DNA of 64,000 bases, from assembly GCF_900231835.1 (NCBI RefSeq), contig NZ_OCTN01000001.1, forward strand, positions 930,001 to 994,000. The letters run 5' to 3'. Both the position numbers and the translations under genes were made by a program. Source of the stretch: Pontivivens marinum. GTDB lineage: Bacteria; Pseudomonadota; Alphaproteobacteria; Rhodobacterales; Rhodobacteraceae. This document shows positions 1 through 8,298 of the stretch, piece after piece. The notes below the pieces were generated by a model. It did no database searches. It had not been told where the DNA came from and saw nothing but the letters and a program-made list of their open reading frames with translations. The first letter of the stretch is position 1, and each line of letters opens with the position of its first letter.

Positions 1-813
1 TTGCGCGGCTTCCTCACCACTGGCGGACACCTCACTGGCATAGATGTCGTTGACCAGAACACGGGGCAAGGTTTCACTGTTCAGTTCCACATACCAACCG
101 GCGGCGCGCTTCTGCACGATGACATCCGGCACGATCACGGGGGCTGTCGCGTCCTCGGCATAGGCTTGTCCCGGCCGCGGGTCCAAATCCCGCAGCAGGG
201 CAAGCCGAGCCGCAAACTCCGCCGCATCCAAGCCTGTGCGTTCGATCAATGCGGCACGGCCTGCCCCTGCAATGCTGGTCAGGTTTTCGCAGATCAGCCG
301 CATTTCAGGGTCCAACAGGCCCCGCTCATCCAGTTGCAACGCGAAACATTCGCCAAGGCTGCGCGCCCCAACGCCCGCCGGATCACAGGCCTGTACCAAG
401 GCCAGCGCCGATTCCACCTTACCCGTGACCACGCCGTAGCGATCCGCGATTTCAAACAGGGGCGCCGCCAACCGGCCATCTGCGTCCAGCTCATCCACTA
501 GGGCCTGTGCCAGTTGCCGCGTGCGTGCCCCCGCCCGCATCCCCCCGATTTGCGCCAATAGATGCGCGCGCAGGGTGATGCTTTCCGCCACATTTGCGGC
601 ACGGTCGAAATCCTCACCGCCACTGGCGGCAACGCCCCCTGAAACGGGGCGGGACCGGTCGAGTTCGAGGATCGGATTCTTATCGACCTCCTCACCCACG
701 CGATCCAGCAGTTCACTGGCCGACAGTTGCAGCAACGCAATCGCCTGCGTTAGCTGCGGCGTCATGCGCAACTGCTGTGTTTGCTTTAGGTCGAGACGTT
801 GCGTTAGCGACAT
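1..813 (-). CDS. rpoN: RNA polymerase sigma-54 factor RpoN, 5' part (runs off the left edge)
   Basis: Alternative sigma factor that directs RNA polymerase to -24/-12 promoters and needs an AAA+ activator. Only the first 271 residues are present. Residues 1-45 are the Gln/Leu-rich activator-interacting region I (LKQTQQLRMTPQLTQAIALL starts at residue 9), then comes an acidic linker. From about residue 70 begins the helical core-binding domain, including DPRPGQAYAEDATAPVIVPDV and LPRVLVNDIY-type segments. The DNA-binding HTH and RpoN box lie outside the window. The ATG at 811-813 sits 27 nt after the lptB stop on the same strand, the usual lptB-rpoN order in proteobacteria. A matching sigma-54 promoter lies at 32034-32051. 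Confidence 0.95.
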   Translation of the reverse strand, partial: MSLTQRLDLKQTQQLRMTPQLTQAIALLQLSASELLDRVGEEVDKNPILELDRSRPVSGGVAASGGEDFDRAANVAESITLRAHLLAQIGGMRAGARTRQLAQALVDELDADGRLAAPLFEIADRYGVVTGKVESALALVQACDPAGVGARSLGECFALQLDERGLLDPEMRLICENLTSIAGAGRAALIERTGLDAAEFAARLALLRDLDPRPGQAYAEDATAPVIVPDVIVQKRAAGWYVELNSETLPRVLVNDIYASEVSASGEEAAQ

Positions 814-840
814 GGCACAGGGTCTACCACGAATACGCGG

Positions 841-1578
841 TCAGAGGCGAAATCCATCGCCCAGATAGACACGCCGCACATTTTCATCCGCCACCACATC
901 CTCGGGCGTGCCGGACATCAGCACCGTGCCGTCATGCAGGATATAGGCGCGGTCGATAATCTCCAATGTCTCACGCACATTATGGTCAGTGATCAGCACG
1001 CCAAGGCCACGATCCCGCAATTGCCGCACCAGATCGCGAATCTCACCCACGGCAATCGGATCAACACCGGCGAATGGCTCGTCCAGCAGCACATAGGCCG
1101 GCCGCGAGGCAAGGCAGCGCGCAATCTCGACCCGCCGCCGCTCACCACCGGACAGCGCGACGGAGGGCGTGCGCCGCAAGTGAGTGATCGAAAATTCCGC
1201 CAGCAATTCATCTAGCTGCTGTTCACGGCGGTCGGATTTCGGCTCAACCAATTCCAGCACAGCGCGGATATTATCCTCAACGGACAATCCCCGAAAAATC
1301 GAGGCTTCCTGCGGCAGATACCCAACGCCCAGCCGCGCGCGGCGATACATCGGCAGGAATGTCGCGTCGGTCCCGTCGATTGTGATCGTGCCGGCATCCG
1401 GCGTGACCAATCCCGTGATGGAATAAAAACACGTCGTCTTACCCGCGCCATTCGGCCCGAGCAGGCCAATAACCTCACCCCGCTGAACGGTTAGCGAGAT
1501 ATCCCGCAGCACGGGGCGTTTTTTGTAGGATTTCCCCAGATTCGCAATCTGAAGGCCCTGCGCGTCAGCCTGCACCAT
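841..1578 (-). CDS. lptB: LPS export ABC transporter ATP-binding protein LptB
   Basis: ATPase that powers extraction of lipopolysaccharide from the inner membrane as part of LptB2FG. The 245-residue protein has Walker A GPNGAGKTT at about 41-49, a Q-loop in GYLPQEAS, signature LSGGERRRVEIARCL, Walker B YVLLDEPFAGVDP and switch histidine in LITDHN. All catalytic residues are present and the length is normal for the family. I take the ATG at 1576-1578, which overlaps the lptA stop as TGATG and implies translational coupling; a GTG one codon upstream is less likely. It lies between lptA and rpoN in one minus-strand operon. Confidence 0.96.
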   Translation of the reverse strand: MVQADAQGLQIANLGKSYKKRPVLRDISLTVQRGEVIGLLGPNGAGKTTCFYSITGLVTPDAGTITIDGTDATFLPMYRRARLGVGYLPQEASIFRGLSVEDNIRAVLELVEPKSDRREQQLDELLAEFSITHLRRTPSVALSGGERRRVEIARCLASRPAYVLLDEPFAGVDPIAVGEIRDLVRQLRDRGLGVLITDHNVRETLEIIDRAYILHDGTVLMSGTPEDVVADENVRRVYLGDGFRL

Positions 1579-2063
1579 CACTGCGACTGCGGAACAAATA
1601 CCGTGCGCACGCGGCCCGCGAACTCACCGGTGCCTTCGTTCAGGTTGATGCGCATCGACTGCGCGCTCAACGCGCTTTGCCCCTGTGTCAGCAGAACATC
1701 GCCCTGCATTTCCAGAAATCCTGTCTCAACATTGTAATCCGCGCTCTGCCCCTCGGCGGCCTCGGTTCCGCTGGACAGTAGGACATTGCCGGTGGCGACC
1801 ATCTGGCGAATATCACCGGTGCCCTGATCATAGCTGACCAGCATCTGATCGGCGCGCAGGGTCAACGCGCCCTGCAAAACCTCAACATTACCGATAAATT
1901 CCGCAGTCTGCGCCTGCTGGCTAACACCCAGACGGTCCGACGCGATCTCAACCGGTTGCGAGCTGTCATGGCGGAACGACGAGAATGGCTGTGACGCCTG
2001 CGCGAGCACACTGCCAGCTATCATCAGGGCAGCAATCAAAGTACCCGCAAATCGTTTCGTCAT
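1578..2063 (-). CDS. lptA: LPS transport periplasmic protein LptA (OstA-like)
   Basis: Periplasmic bridge protein that carries lipopolysaccharide from LptC toward the outer membrane. The 161-residue product begins with a Sec signal peptide (MTKRFAGTLIAALMIAGSVL, cleavage near AQA-SQ). A single OstA-type beta domain follows, recognisable by IEIASDRLGV-like and FIGNVEVLQGALTLRADQM segments. The start at 2061-2063 overlaps the lptC stop (ATGA). An upstream in-frame extension to 2123 lacks a signal peptide at its beginning and would overlap lptC, so I reject it. Gene order lptC-lptA-lptB supports the call. Confidence 0.92.
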   Translation of the reverse strand: MTKRFAGTLIAALMIAGSVLAQASQPFSSFRHDSSQPVEIASDRLGVSQQAQTAEFIGNVEVLQGALTLRADQMLVSYDQGTGDIRQMVATGNVLLSSGTEAAEGQSADYNVETGFLEMQGDVLLTQGQSALSAQSMRINLNEGTGEFAGRVRTVFVPQSQ

Positions 2064-2662
2064 TCCGTTTCCTCCGCCATCCGGTCTGGGTCGATGCTTA
2101 GCCGAACATCCCCCTCGAACCAAATAATATCGTCGCCCGTGGGCATCTGTTCTGTTCGTAGACTATTCGCACGCAATTGCGCACCGGGTGAAGTTAGTTC
2201 CAGTGGCGATGGTAAGGATAAGGAGCGGTCGTTCAATCCAACAACCGCACTGTCCGTTACCAGCTGTGCCCCGCTTTGCGTATGCAGATCAACGCCACCA
2301 CTCAGGGTAAGCTGTTTATCATCGCCACTATACACGCCCTCAGCCGCGATCATTTCGACCGGGTCCAACTCGCGCTCCACCCGCGCAGTCACATCGCGCA
2401 GGCGATACCCGCTCAGGACTGGCACCGCGAATTCCGCGCGCAGTGAATAGGGGGTGCCGTCGGCCAGCTCACCCGCCAAGCGGGGCGACAGGACGCCCTC
2501 CTCGAAATCCAGCCCCTCAGGCAATTCGCCCAGCAGGCTTTCGTCGAAATCAATGCGATCCTGATCGATCAGGAAAATCGTGCTCAGCAAAACAACAGCC
2601 GCCATCGGCAGCACAATCTTCAGGTAGCGGACCAGCCGTGAATATCCTGGACCGCGCGCCAT
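2060..2662 (-). CDS. lptC: LPS export protein LptC
   Basis: Inner-membrane-anchored periplasmic protein that receives lipopolysaccharide from LptB2FG and hands it to LptA. The 200-residue protein has one N-terminal membrane segment at about residues 14-32 (LKIVLPMAAVVLLSTIFLI). A periplasmic LptC/YrbK-type beta-jellyroll domain with SLRAEFAVPVLSGYRLRD and LSGGVDLHTQSG segments follows. The ATG at 2660-2662 is chosen because it puts the membrane segment at the N terminus; a longer in-frame version would overlap kdsD. It starts 4 nt after the kdsD stop and overlaps lptA by 4 nt. Confidence 0.9.
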   Translation of the reverse strand: MARGPGYSRLVRYLKIVLPMAAVVLLSTIFLIDQDRIDFDESLLGELPEGLDFEEGVLSPRLAGELADGTPYSLRAEFAVPVLSGYRLRDVTARVERELDPVEMIAAEGVYSGDDKQLTLSGGVDLHTQSGAQLVTDSAVVGLNDRSLSLPSPLELTSPGAQLRANSLRTEQMPTGDDIIWFEGDVRLSIDPDRMAEETE

Positions 2663-2666
2663 ATGC

Positions 2667-3620
2667 TTACACCACCCCTGCCCGCAGCAGGTCATGCACG
2701 TGAACGATCCCGACGGGGGCACTATCCTGCGTCACGAACAGCGTGGTCACACGTCCCGACATGCGGGCCAAAGCCGCCTCGGCCAGTTCGCCCGCCTCGA
2801 TCGTTTTGGGGTTCGCGCTCATCACATCACCGGCGGAGCGGGCCAGCAGGCCGTCCATGTTCCGACGCAAATCGCCATCGGTGATGACACCGACCAGACG
2901 GCCATCCTCGATCACGCCCGCGGTGCCGAAGCCCTTTTGCGTGATCGTCAGCAGCGTTTCAGACATCGGCGTGTCGCGTGCAACCAGCGGCATTTCATCG
3001 CCGGAATGCATCAGATCGCCAACCTTGACGAGGCGCGCACCCAGTTTGCCGCCGGGGTGGAACACGCGGAAATTCTCGGGTGTGAAATCCCGTTGCTTCA
3101 TCAACGCAACCGCCAGCGCATCGCCCAGCGCCAATGTCAGCGTGGTGGAGGTCGTCGGCGCCAAGCCGTTCGGGCATGCCTCGGGCGCGTCAGGCAACAG
3201 GATCGCCACGTCGGATTGCTTTAGCAGCGTTGAATCCGCCCGCTTTGCCACGCCGATCAGCGGAATGGTAAAGCGGCGCGAATGGGCGATGATGTCGTTC
3301 AGTTCAGGCGTTTCACCCGAATTGCTCAGCACGATCAGGCTGTCATGGGGTGTCACCATGCCCAGATCGCCGTGGCTTGCCTCACCCGGATGCACATATT
3401 GCGCCGGCGCGCCGGTGGAGGCGAATGTCGCTGCCATCTTGCGCCCCACATGGCCCGACTTTCCCATACCGGAAATGACGATGCGCCCCTTGGTGGCCAG
3501 CAGAACCTGCACCGCCTCGGCAAAGCTGTCGCCCAGCGTATCGGCAAAACCGGCCAGTGCGGCGCTCTCAATCCGCAGAACCTCACGGCCTGCGTCGATC
3601 ATTTTTTGTGTGTCGCTCAT
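2667..3620 (-). CDS. kdsD: Arabinose-5-phosphate isomerase (KdsD/KpsF family)
   Basis: Converts D-ribulose 5-phosphate to D-arabinose 5-phosphate, the first committed step toward the Kdo sugar of the lipopolysaccharide core. The 317-residue protein has an N-terminal SIS domain (about residues 35-175) with the phosphosugar-binding GMGKSGHVGRKMAATF and SNSGET motifs. Two C-terminal CBS domains (about 205-317) follow, with GVITDGDLRR and VGIVHVHDLLRAG. Length and architecture match the family. It is upstream of and almost contiguous with lptC, consistent with Kdo synthesis and LPS export genes being transcribed together. Confidence 0.95.
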   Translation of the reverse strand: MSDTQKMIDAGREVLRIESAALAGFADTLGDSFAEAVQVLLATKGRIVISGMGKSGHVGRKMAATFASTGAPAQYVHPGEASHGDLGMVTPHDSLIVLSNSGETPELNDIIAHSRRFTIPLIGVAKRADSTLLKQSDVAILLPDAPEACPNGLAPTTSTTLTLALGDALAVALMKQRDFTPENFRVFHPGGKLGARLVKVGDLMHSGDEMPLVARDTPMSETLLTITQKGFGTAGVIEDGRLVGVITDGDLRRNMDGLLARSAGDVMSANPKTIEAGELAEAALARMSGRVTTLFVTQDSAPVGIVHVHDLLRAGVV

Positions 3621-3687
3621 CTGGTGTACCTAGGTGGCCGCATAAACAAGGTAAAGTCGCGCATCCCTGTGACGCAGGGTTTATACG

Positions 3688-4299
3688 TCAATGTGAGAAG
3701 ATGTCCGTCTCTGGCCAACCGGCGAGGTCAAGCGCCGCACGCGTTGGCAGAAAATCAAAACAGGCCTGCGCGGTTTCCATCCGCCCCTCACGCAGCAACC
3801 TGCGGTTCAGCACCTCACGCAGGCGGTGCAGGAACAGAACATCCGAGGCGGCGTAGTTCTGCTGCGCCTGTGTCAGGACCTTTGCACCCCAATCGCTGGA
3901 TTGCTGCTGTTTGGAAATATCCACGCTCAGCAATTCGTGCAGCAGGTTTTTCAATCCGTGCCGGTCCGTATAGGTCCGCACCAGTTTCGACGCGATCTTG
4001 GTGCAATATACCGGCGCTGTGACGGCTCCGAACCGGTGCTGCAAAACGGCAATATCAAAACGGCCATAGTGGAACAGCTTCAACACATCGGGATTGGTCA
4101 ACATCGCCACCATATTAGGCGCGTCGGTTTGATCCTGCGTGATTTGCACCAGATGTGCATCCCCGTCGCCAGCGGATAGTTGGACCAGACACAGCCGGTC
4201 GCGATGCGGGATCAGGCCCATGGTTTCGGTGTCGATCGCCACAACCGGACCAAGGTCCAGCCCGTCAGGCAGGTCGTTGAGATGCAGGTGGATCGCCAT
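3688..4299 (-). CDS. rnd: Single-domain ribonuclease D (3'-5' exoribonuclease)
   Basis: DEDDy-family 3'-5' exonuclease expected to trim tRNA and other small RNAs. The 203-residue protein carries only the catalytic domain, with DTET (ExoI, about 23-26), the ExoII segment LFHYGRFDIAVL and ExoIII YAASDVLFL holding the catalytic Tyr and Asp. The HRDC domains of the roughly 370-residue enterobacterial RNase D are absent; short forms like this are common in alphaproteobacteria. It lies 67 nt upstream of kdsD on the same strand, so it may be the first gene of the envelope operon. SD GGAGGG precedes the ATG. Confidence 0.9.
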   Translation of the reverse strand: MAIHLHLNDLPDGLDLGPVVAIDTETMGLIPHRDRLCLVQLSAGDGDAHLVQITQDQTDAPNMVAMLTNPDVLKLFHYGRFDIAVLQHRFGAVTAPVYCTKIASKLVRTYTDRHGLKNLLHELLSVDISKQQQSSDWGAKVLTQAQQNYAASDVLFLHRLREVLNRRLLREGRMETAQACFDFLPTRAALDLAGWPETDIFSH

Positions 4300-4401
4300 G
4301 TGCCCTCCGAAAAGCAGATTTCAAATGGCTTAATCTATTCGCCCCGCAGGCACACCCCTGAATTACATGTGTGGCCAGAGCATTTCGGGTTCCCAACAAG
4401 C

Positions 4402-4436
4402 AAAAGCCCCCAGAACCGAAGTTCCAAGGGCTTTTT
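4402..4436 (-). terminator. Rho-independent terminator of tRNA-Leu
   Basis: On the minus strand AAAAGCCC and GGGCTTTT arms enclose an inner TTGGAAC/GTTCTGG stem with a TTCG tetraloop, a 15-bp hairpin with three inner G-U pairs and a T-rich 3' arm. It begins 6 nt after the CCA end of the tRNA. Confidence 0.85.
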
Positions 4437-4441
4437 GATAT

Positions 4442-4528
<87 letters not shown>

Positions 4529-4544
4529 AGGTGTCGTGAAGGGG

Positions 4545-4573
4545 CGTTTAGACCTGTGCGCAGGGGGTGTCAA
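4545..4573 (-). promoter_or_regulatory. Sigma-70-type promoter of tRNA-Leu
   Basis: Minus strand shows a perfect -35 box TTGACA (4568-4573), a 17-bp spacer and a -10 box TAAACG (4545-4550). The -10 box ends 16 nt before the mature 5' end of the tRNA. Confidence 0.7.
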
Positions 4574-4593
4574 CGGCAATCGATCAGGAAAAT

Positions 4594-5481
4594 TCAAACT
4601 TCGCAAAACTGTTTGCGCGCAGCCCCCCGCACCGCCTGTGTCACGGGGGCCAATTGCGCCCCTATACGTCGGTTCCAATGCCAATATAGCGGGGTGCTGA
4701 ACGCGCCCCCCATATCCACCAAACGCCCATCCGCGATTTGGTCCCGCACGAGGGGGTACGGATTCAGCCCCCAACCAATGCCCCGCTCCGCCGCCTCAAC
4801 GAACGCCGTGGTCGAGGGCAGCCAATGGACCGGCGCACCCGCTACCCGCCCATATCCTTGCTGCTCCAGCCAGCGTCGCTGCAACCCATCCTTGGCATTA
4901 AACACCAGCATTGGCGCCTGCGAGAGGGACGTGGCACACAGCCCGTCCGCAAACCACCGCGCCATAAAGTCAGGGCTGGCCGTGGCACGATATGCCAACG
5001 CTCCCAACGGGCGCACATCGCATCCACGAACCTCCGCCGGTGAGGCCGTGATCGCCGCCATCACATCACCGCGTTGCAACCAAGCATGACTGTGATCCTG
5101 ATCGTCCAACACCAGATCGAATTGCATTCCATCAATCGCGGCCATTGCGCCCAAAAACCAGGTGGCCAAACTATCCGCGTTCAGCGCAATCCGGATGCGC
5201 GGCCAGATCCCCGATGCCTGCAAGCCCAGATCGGCCTGCAATCCATGCTCCAGCAGAGCAACCTCATCCGCGTGCTGGCGCAACCGCCTGCCCGCCTGTG
5301 TGGCGCTACAGGGTCGCCCGCGCAGGATTAGCGGCGCACCGACATGATCCTCCAGCCGCTGGATGCGCTGCGTAATAGCAGATGGCGTCACCCCCAGCGC
5401 GGCGGCGGCACCGTCAAAACTGCCAGTTTCCAGAATGGCGCGCAGGGCGGACAAAGCGGCGGGATCAATGTGATTAAGCAT
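4594..5481 (-). CDS. lysG: LysR-family regulator, ArgP/LysG type
   Basis: Transcription activator of a basic amino acid exporter gene. The 295-residue protein has an N-terminal winged HTH (about 1-60: MLNHIDPAALSALRAILETG, then SFDGAAAALGVTPSAITQRI), typical of the ArgP/IciA/LysG subgroup. A periplasmic-binding-like effector domain follows. It is divergent from lysE (gap 79 bp), the classical arrangement in which LysG with bound lysine or arginine switches on LysE. The effector (Lys, Arg or both) cannot be read from the sequence. Its own start codon overlaps a T-N11-A dyad at 5478-5496. Confidence 0.88.
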   Translation of the reverse strand: MLNHIDPAALSALRAILETGSFDGAAAALGVTPSAITQRIQRLEDHVGAPLILRGRPCSATQAGRRLRQHADEVALLEHGLQADLGLQASGIWPRIRIALNADSLATWFLGAMAAIDGMQFDLVLDDQDHSHAWLQRGDVMAAITASPAEVRGCDVRPLGALAYRATASPDFMARWFADGLCATSLSQAPMLVFNAKDGLQRRWLEQQGYGRVAGAPVHWLPSTTAFVEAAERGIGWGLNPYPLVRDQIADGRLVDMGGAFSTPLYWHWNRRIGAQLAPVTQAVRGAARKQFCEV

Positions 5482-5496
5482 AGCTTAATTAGATGC
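5478..5496. promoter_or_regulatory. Candidate LysR-type operator between lysG and lysE
   Basis: GCAT, then 11 nt (AGCTTAATTAG), then ATGC: a dyad of the T-N11-A form recognised by LysR-family proteins. It overlaps the first codon of lysG and lies 65 bp upstream of the lysE start. Short half-sites make this moderate evidence only. Confidence 0.4.
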
Positions 5497-5560
5497 AGAA
5501 CTTCTCATTTTTACTCAAGCACTTCCGGCCCTATCACAGCCCCAACAGGGAGAGACCACC

Positions 5561-6163
5561 ATGATCGAAGCACTTTTCGCCGGATATGCCCTAGGGCTGG
5601 GATTGATTCTCGCCATTGGCGCCCAAAACGCCTTTGTCCTGCGCCAAGGGTTGCGCGGCGAGCACATCTTTATGATCTGCCTGACCTGCGCGCTGTCCGA
5701 CGCATTGCTGATTCTGGCCGGTGTTGGCGGGTTCGGTGTGCTGGTTGAAACGGCCCCGTGGGTCGAGCCGGTCTTCCTATATGGCGGCGTTGCCTTCCTG
5801 CTGGTCTACGGTTTTCGCAGTTTTCGCGCGGCATTTACCGCGACAGATGCCTTGTCGCCCAGCGATACGGCACCCGCGCGGCTAGGCACGGTTTTGGCAA
5901 CCTGTCTGGCGCTGACATGGCTGAACCCCCATGTTTATCTGGATACGTTAGTCTTTGTCGGCTCCGTCTCGACACAATTTGATCCCCATCGGTGGAGCTT
6001 CGGTGCGGGCGCGGTCATGGCCTCGTTCAGCTTTTTCTTTGCGCTGGGATATGGCGCACGACTGCTGCGTCCGTTTTTCGCGCGCCCCTCGGCATGGCGC
6101 ATACTGGACGGATTGGTGGGTGTTGTGATGTGGGTGATCGCTCTCGGATTGTTACTCCGGTGA
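5561..6163 (+). CDS. lysE: LysE/ArgO family basic amino acid exporter
   Basis: Inner-membrane exporter of lysine and/or arginine. The 200-residue protein has six predicted membrane segments. It carries the family motif at residues 12-30 (GLGLILAIGAQNAFVLRQG) and the central TWLNPHVYLD motif, where Asn-Pro and Asp are conserved. The ATG at 5561 has SD GGGAGAG. It is divergently paired with the LysG-type regulator, which supports inducible export of excess basic amino acids. Length and motifs match LysE/ArgO rather than the broader RhtB group. Confidence 0.92.
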   Translation: MIEALFAGYALGLGLILAIGAQNAFVLRQGLRGEHIFMICLTCALSDALLILAGVGGFGVLVETAPWVEPVFLYGGVAFLLVYGFRSFRAAFTATDALSPSDTAPARLGTVLATCLALTWLNPHVYLDTLVFVGSVSTQFDPHRWSFGAGAVMASFSFFFALGYGARLLRPFFARPSAWRILDGLVGVVMWVIALGLLLR

Positions 6164-6230
6164 TACGCCCCCTTGCCGCACGGGGTTTGCGCAAGTATTC
6201 ACAAACGCAAGCAGATGTAGGAGCGCGCAG

Positions 6231-7235
6231 ATGAGCAGCCAGTCCACCCTAGTCACGCCACCGATTGCAACGGTCTTTGGCGGATCCGGTTTTGTCGGCC
6301 GCTATATCGTGCAGGCCCTTGTACGTGACGGCTGGCGTGTTCGCGTCGCGGTGCGTCGCCCGAACGAGGCGACCTTCACCATGCCCTATGGCCGCGTAGG
6401 TCAGGTTCAGCCGATTCAGGCAAATATCCGTGACGAGGATTCGACCCTTGCAGCCATTCGCGGCGCATCGGCTGTCGTGAACTGCGTTGGCATTCTGTAC
6501 CCGCATGGCAAACAGGAACTGGACGCCGTGCAGGTTGAGGGCGCCGAGCGTATCGCCCGTCTGGCCAAGGCTGAAGGCGTACAGCAACTGCTGCACCTTT
6601 CCGCAATCGGCGCAGATGCCGATTCCGCCAGCATCAACGCACGGACCAAAGGTCAGGGCGAGCAAGCCGTTCTGGCCGCCTTCCCCGAGGCATCTATCCT
6701 GCGCCCCTCGCTGGTATTCGGAACCGAGGACTCTTTCTTCAACCGTTTCGGCACCATGGCCGCAGATCTACCGCTGATCCCGATGATTGGTGGCGCGACC
6801 CGTTTCCAGCCGGTCTATGTGGATGACATCGCGCTGGCCGCAGCCAAAATCCTGCGCGGCGATGCGAAACCCGGCACATACGAGCTGGGCGGCCCTGACA
6901 TCGAGACCTTCCGTCAGTTGCTGGAGCGTCTGGTCAGCACCATCCGCCGTCGGCGTGTGCTGGTTCCCGTTCCGGCAGGTCTGGCAAAACTGGGCGCACA
7001 TCTGCTGAACCTGTTGCCCAAGCTGACCTTCGGCATCCTGCCCAACTCCATCCTGACACCGGGTCAGGTTATCCAGCTACAGCAGGATAATGTAGTGGCA
7101 GATGATGCGATGACCTTTGACGATCTGGGCATCGTTCCGCGGGATATGGATGGCATCCTCGACAGCTATCTGTGGCGTTTCCGCCCCAGCGGGCAGTTCT
7201 CCGATATCCTCGAATCCGCTAAAAACCTGCGTTAA
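6231..7235 (+). CDS. NDUFA9-like NAD(P)-binding protein (complex I-associated SDR family)
   Basis: Atypical short-chain dehydrogenase/NmrA-like protein related to the NDUFA9 accessory subunit of respiratory complex I. The 334-residue protein begins with a Rossmann fold (VFGGSGFVGRYIV at about 15-27, GxxGxxG) and shows VVNCVGILYP, HLSAIGAD, and RPSLVFGTED segments typical of this alphaproteobacterial family. The catalytic YxxxK of classical SDRs is absent, so NAD(P) binding is probably structural. It converges with uppP, the two stop codons overlapping at 7232-7235. Complex I genes themselves are not in this window. Confidence 0.85.
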   Translation: MSSQSTLVTPPIATVFGGSGFVGRYIVQALVRDGWRVRVAVRRPNEATFTMPYGRVGQVQPIQANIRDEDSTLAAIRGASAVVNCVGILYPHGKQELDAVQVEGAERIARLAKAEGVQQLLHLSAIGADADSASINARTKGQGEQAVLAAFPEASILRPSLVFGTEDSFFNRFGTMAADLPLIPMIGGATRFQPVYVDDIALAAAKILRGDAKPGTYELGGPDIETFRQLLERLVSTIRRRRVLVPVPAGLAKLGAHLLNLLPKLTFGILPNSILTPGQVIQLQQDNVVADDAMTFDDLGIVPRDMDGILDSYLWRFRPSGQFSDILESAKNLR

Positions 7236-8035
7236 GCCATGTAGGCGACGCCCAGCAGGGCGATGCCCAGGATGACGCGGTAAATCACATAGGGCGTATA
7301 GCTTACGCTGTTGAGGAATCGCATCATCAGGCTCAGCGCAACCAGCGCCGATAGCCCTGCAAATATTGCGGCAATCCCTGCATCGCGCCACACCTCGGCG
7401 CTGGCTGTGGGCAGGTCCAACGCGATCAGCCCCCCCGCCATCACAATGGTCGGGATCGACATCAGCATCGACAACCGCGCCGCAGAAACACGGTCATAGC
7501 CCAGAAAACGCGCGCCGGTGATGGTAATACCGGACCGCGACGTGCCGGGGATCAGGGCAACAGCCTGCCACAGCCCCATGATAATGGCATGGCGAAACGT
7601 CCATTCCGTATCCGCCCGATCTGCCGGGCTGGCCTTATCCGCCCAATATAACACGATGCCGAAAACCAGCATGGTCCAGCCAATCACCGTGATTGAGCGC
7701 ATCTGATCGTTCAGGCCCGTGACCTTCAGGATCAGGCCCACAATCACCACAGGCACCGTCGCAATCGCCAAGGCCAATGCCAAATGCGCCGCTGGTGTCG
7801 TGAGCCGTCCGCGCAGCACATCCAGCGTCCCACGCAGGGCTACAGCGACCTCAGCCCTGAAATAGCCGATAACCGCGACCAATGTTCCGACATGCACGGC
7901 AACGTCCAACGTTACGCCCTGATCCTGCGCTCCGGTCAAAGCGGGTAATAGGATAAGGTGGCCGGATGAAGAAATTGGTAAGAACTCAGTGATACCTTGT
8001 ATCAGCGCAAGCATGAGCAAGTCGAACAATGGCAT
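7232..8035 (-). CDS. uppP: Undecaprenyl-diphosphatase UppP (BacA)
   Basis: Integral membrane phosphatase that recycles undecaprenyl diphosphate to the lipid carrier used for peptidoglycan and O-antigen synthesis. The 267-residue protein carries both signature motifs: GITEFLPISSSGHL near the N terminus (catalytic Glu) and LWQAVALIPGTSRSG in the middle. About eight membrane segments are visible. I choose the ATG at 8033-8035 because AGGAAA precedes it by 6 nt; an upstream in-frame start at 8059 lacks this. Its stop overlaps that of the convergent NDUFA9-like gene. Confidence 0.95.
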   Translation of the reverse strand: MPLFDLLMLALIQGITEFLPISSSGHLILLPALTGAQDQGVTLDVAVHVGTLVAVIGYFRAEVAVALRGTLDVLRGRLTTPAAHLALALAIATVPVVIVGLILKVTGLNDQMRSITVIGWTMLVFGIVLYWADKASPADRADTEWTFRHAIIMGLWQAVALIPGTSRSGITITGARFLGYDRVSAARLSMLMSIPTIVMAGGLIALDLPTASAEVWRDAGIAAIFAGLSALVALSLMMRFLNSVSYTPYVIYRVILGIALLGVAYMA

Positions 8036-8101
8036 TGGGTTTCCTGACACTCGAATCACGTTCGGGGGTAAGCTATAGATGTATCAGTAGACTGTGAATC
8101 G

Positions 8102-8260
8102 CCCCATTAAGTCCGCTTCGGACCTAAATTTAGCGGACGATGCTCGAAAAATGCGCGGACCGCCTAAAATTCCCGCATTTAGGTCAGCATTTCTGACTTT
8201 ATATATACGCCGACCTGCTATAACAAAACAGCAAGACGTTGGGTGCACCGCTTTTGCACC
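8102..8260 (+). promoter_or_regulatory. Palindrome-rich leader upstream of gltD
   Basis: The 263-bp gap between uppP and gltD is AT-rich relative to its surroundings. It holds GTCCG-CTT-CGGAC (8111-8123), an alternative GTCCGCT/AGCGGAC pairing that reuses the first arm (8111-8117 with 8132-8138), the 10-nt palindrome CTAAATTTAG (8124-8133), CCTAAA-N9-TTTAGG (8163-8183) and GGTGCA-N7-TGCACC (8242-8260). TATAAC at 8219 is a possible -10 box. Control of gltD, perhaps by nitrogen status, is inferred only. Confidence 0.4.
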
Positions 8261-8298
8261 ACCAGCGGCATGTGCGATGAGAAGACGGGAAAATGGTA

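Noticed and set aside
1-501. Open frame of 166 codons on the plus strand
   Set aside because: It is antisense to rpoN, whose minus-strand reading shows a clear sigma-54 N terminus.
5482-5560. Lysine riboswitch before lysE
   Set aside because: Only 79 bp separate the divergent genes, too short for a lysine riboswitch, and the LysG-type regulator explains control.
8243-8258. Possible sigma-54 promoter ahead of gltD (GGGTGCACC...TTTTGCA)
   Set aside because: The GG-to-GC spacing is 12-13 nt rather than the required 10 nt.
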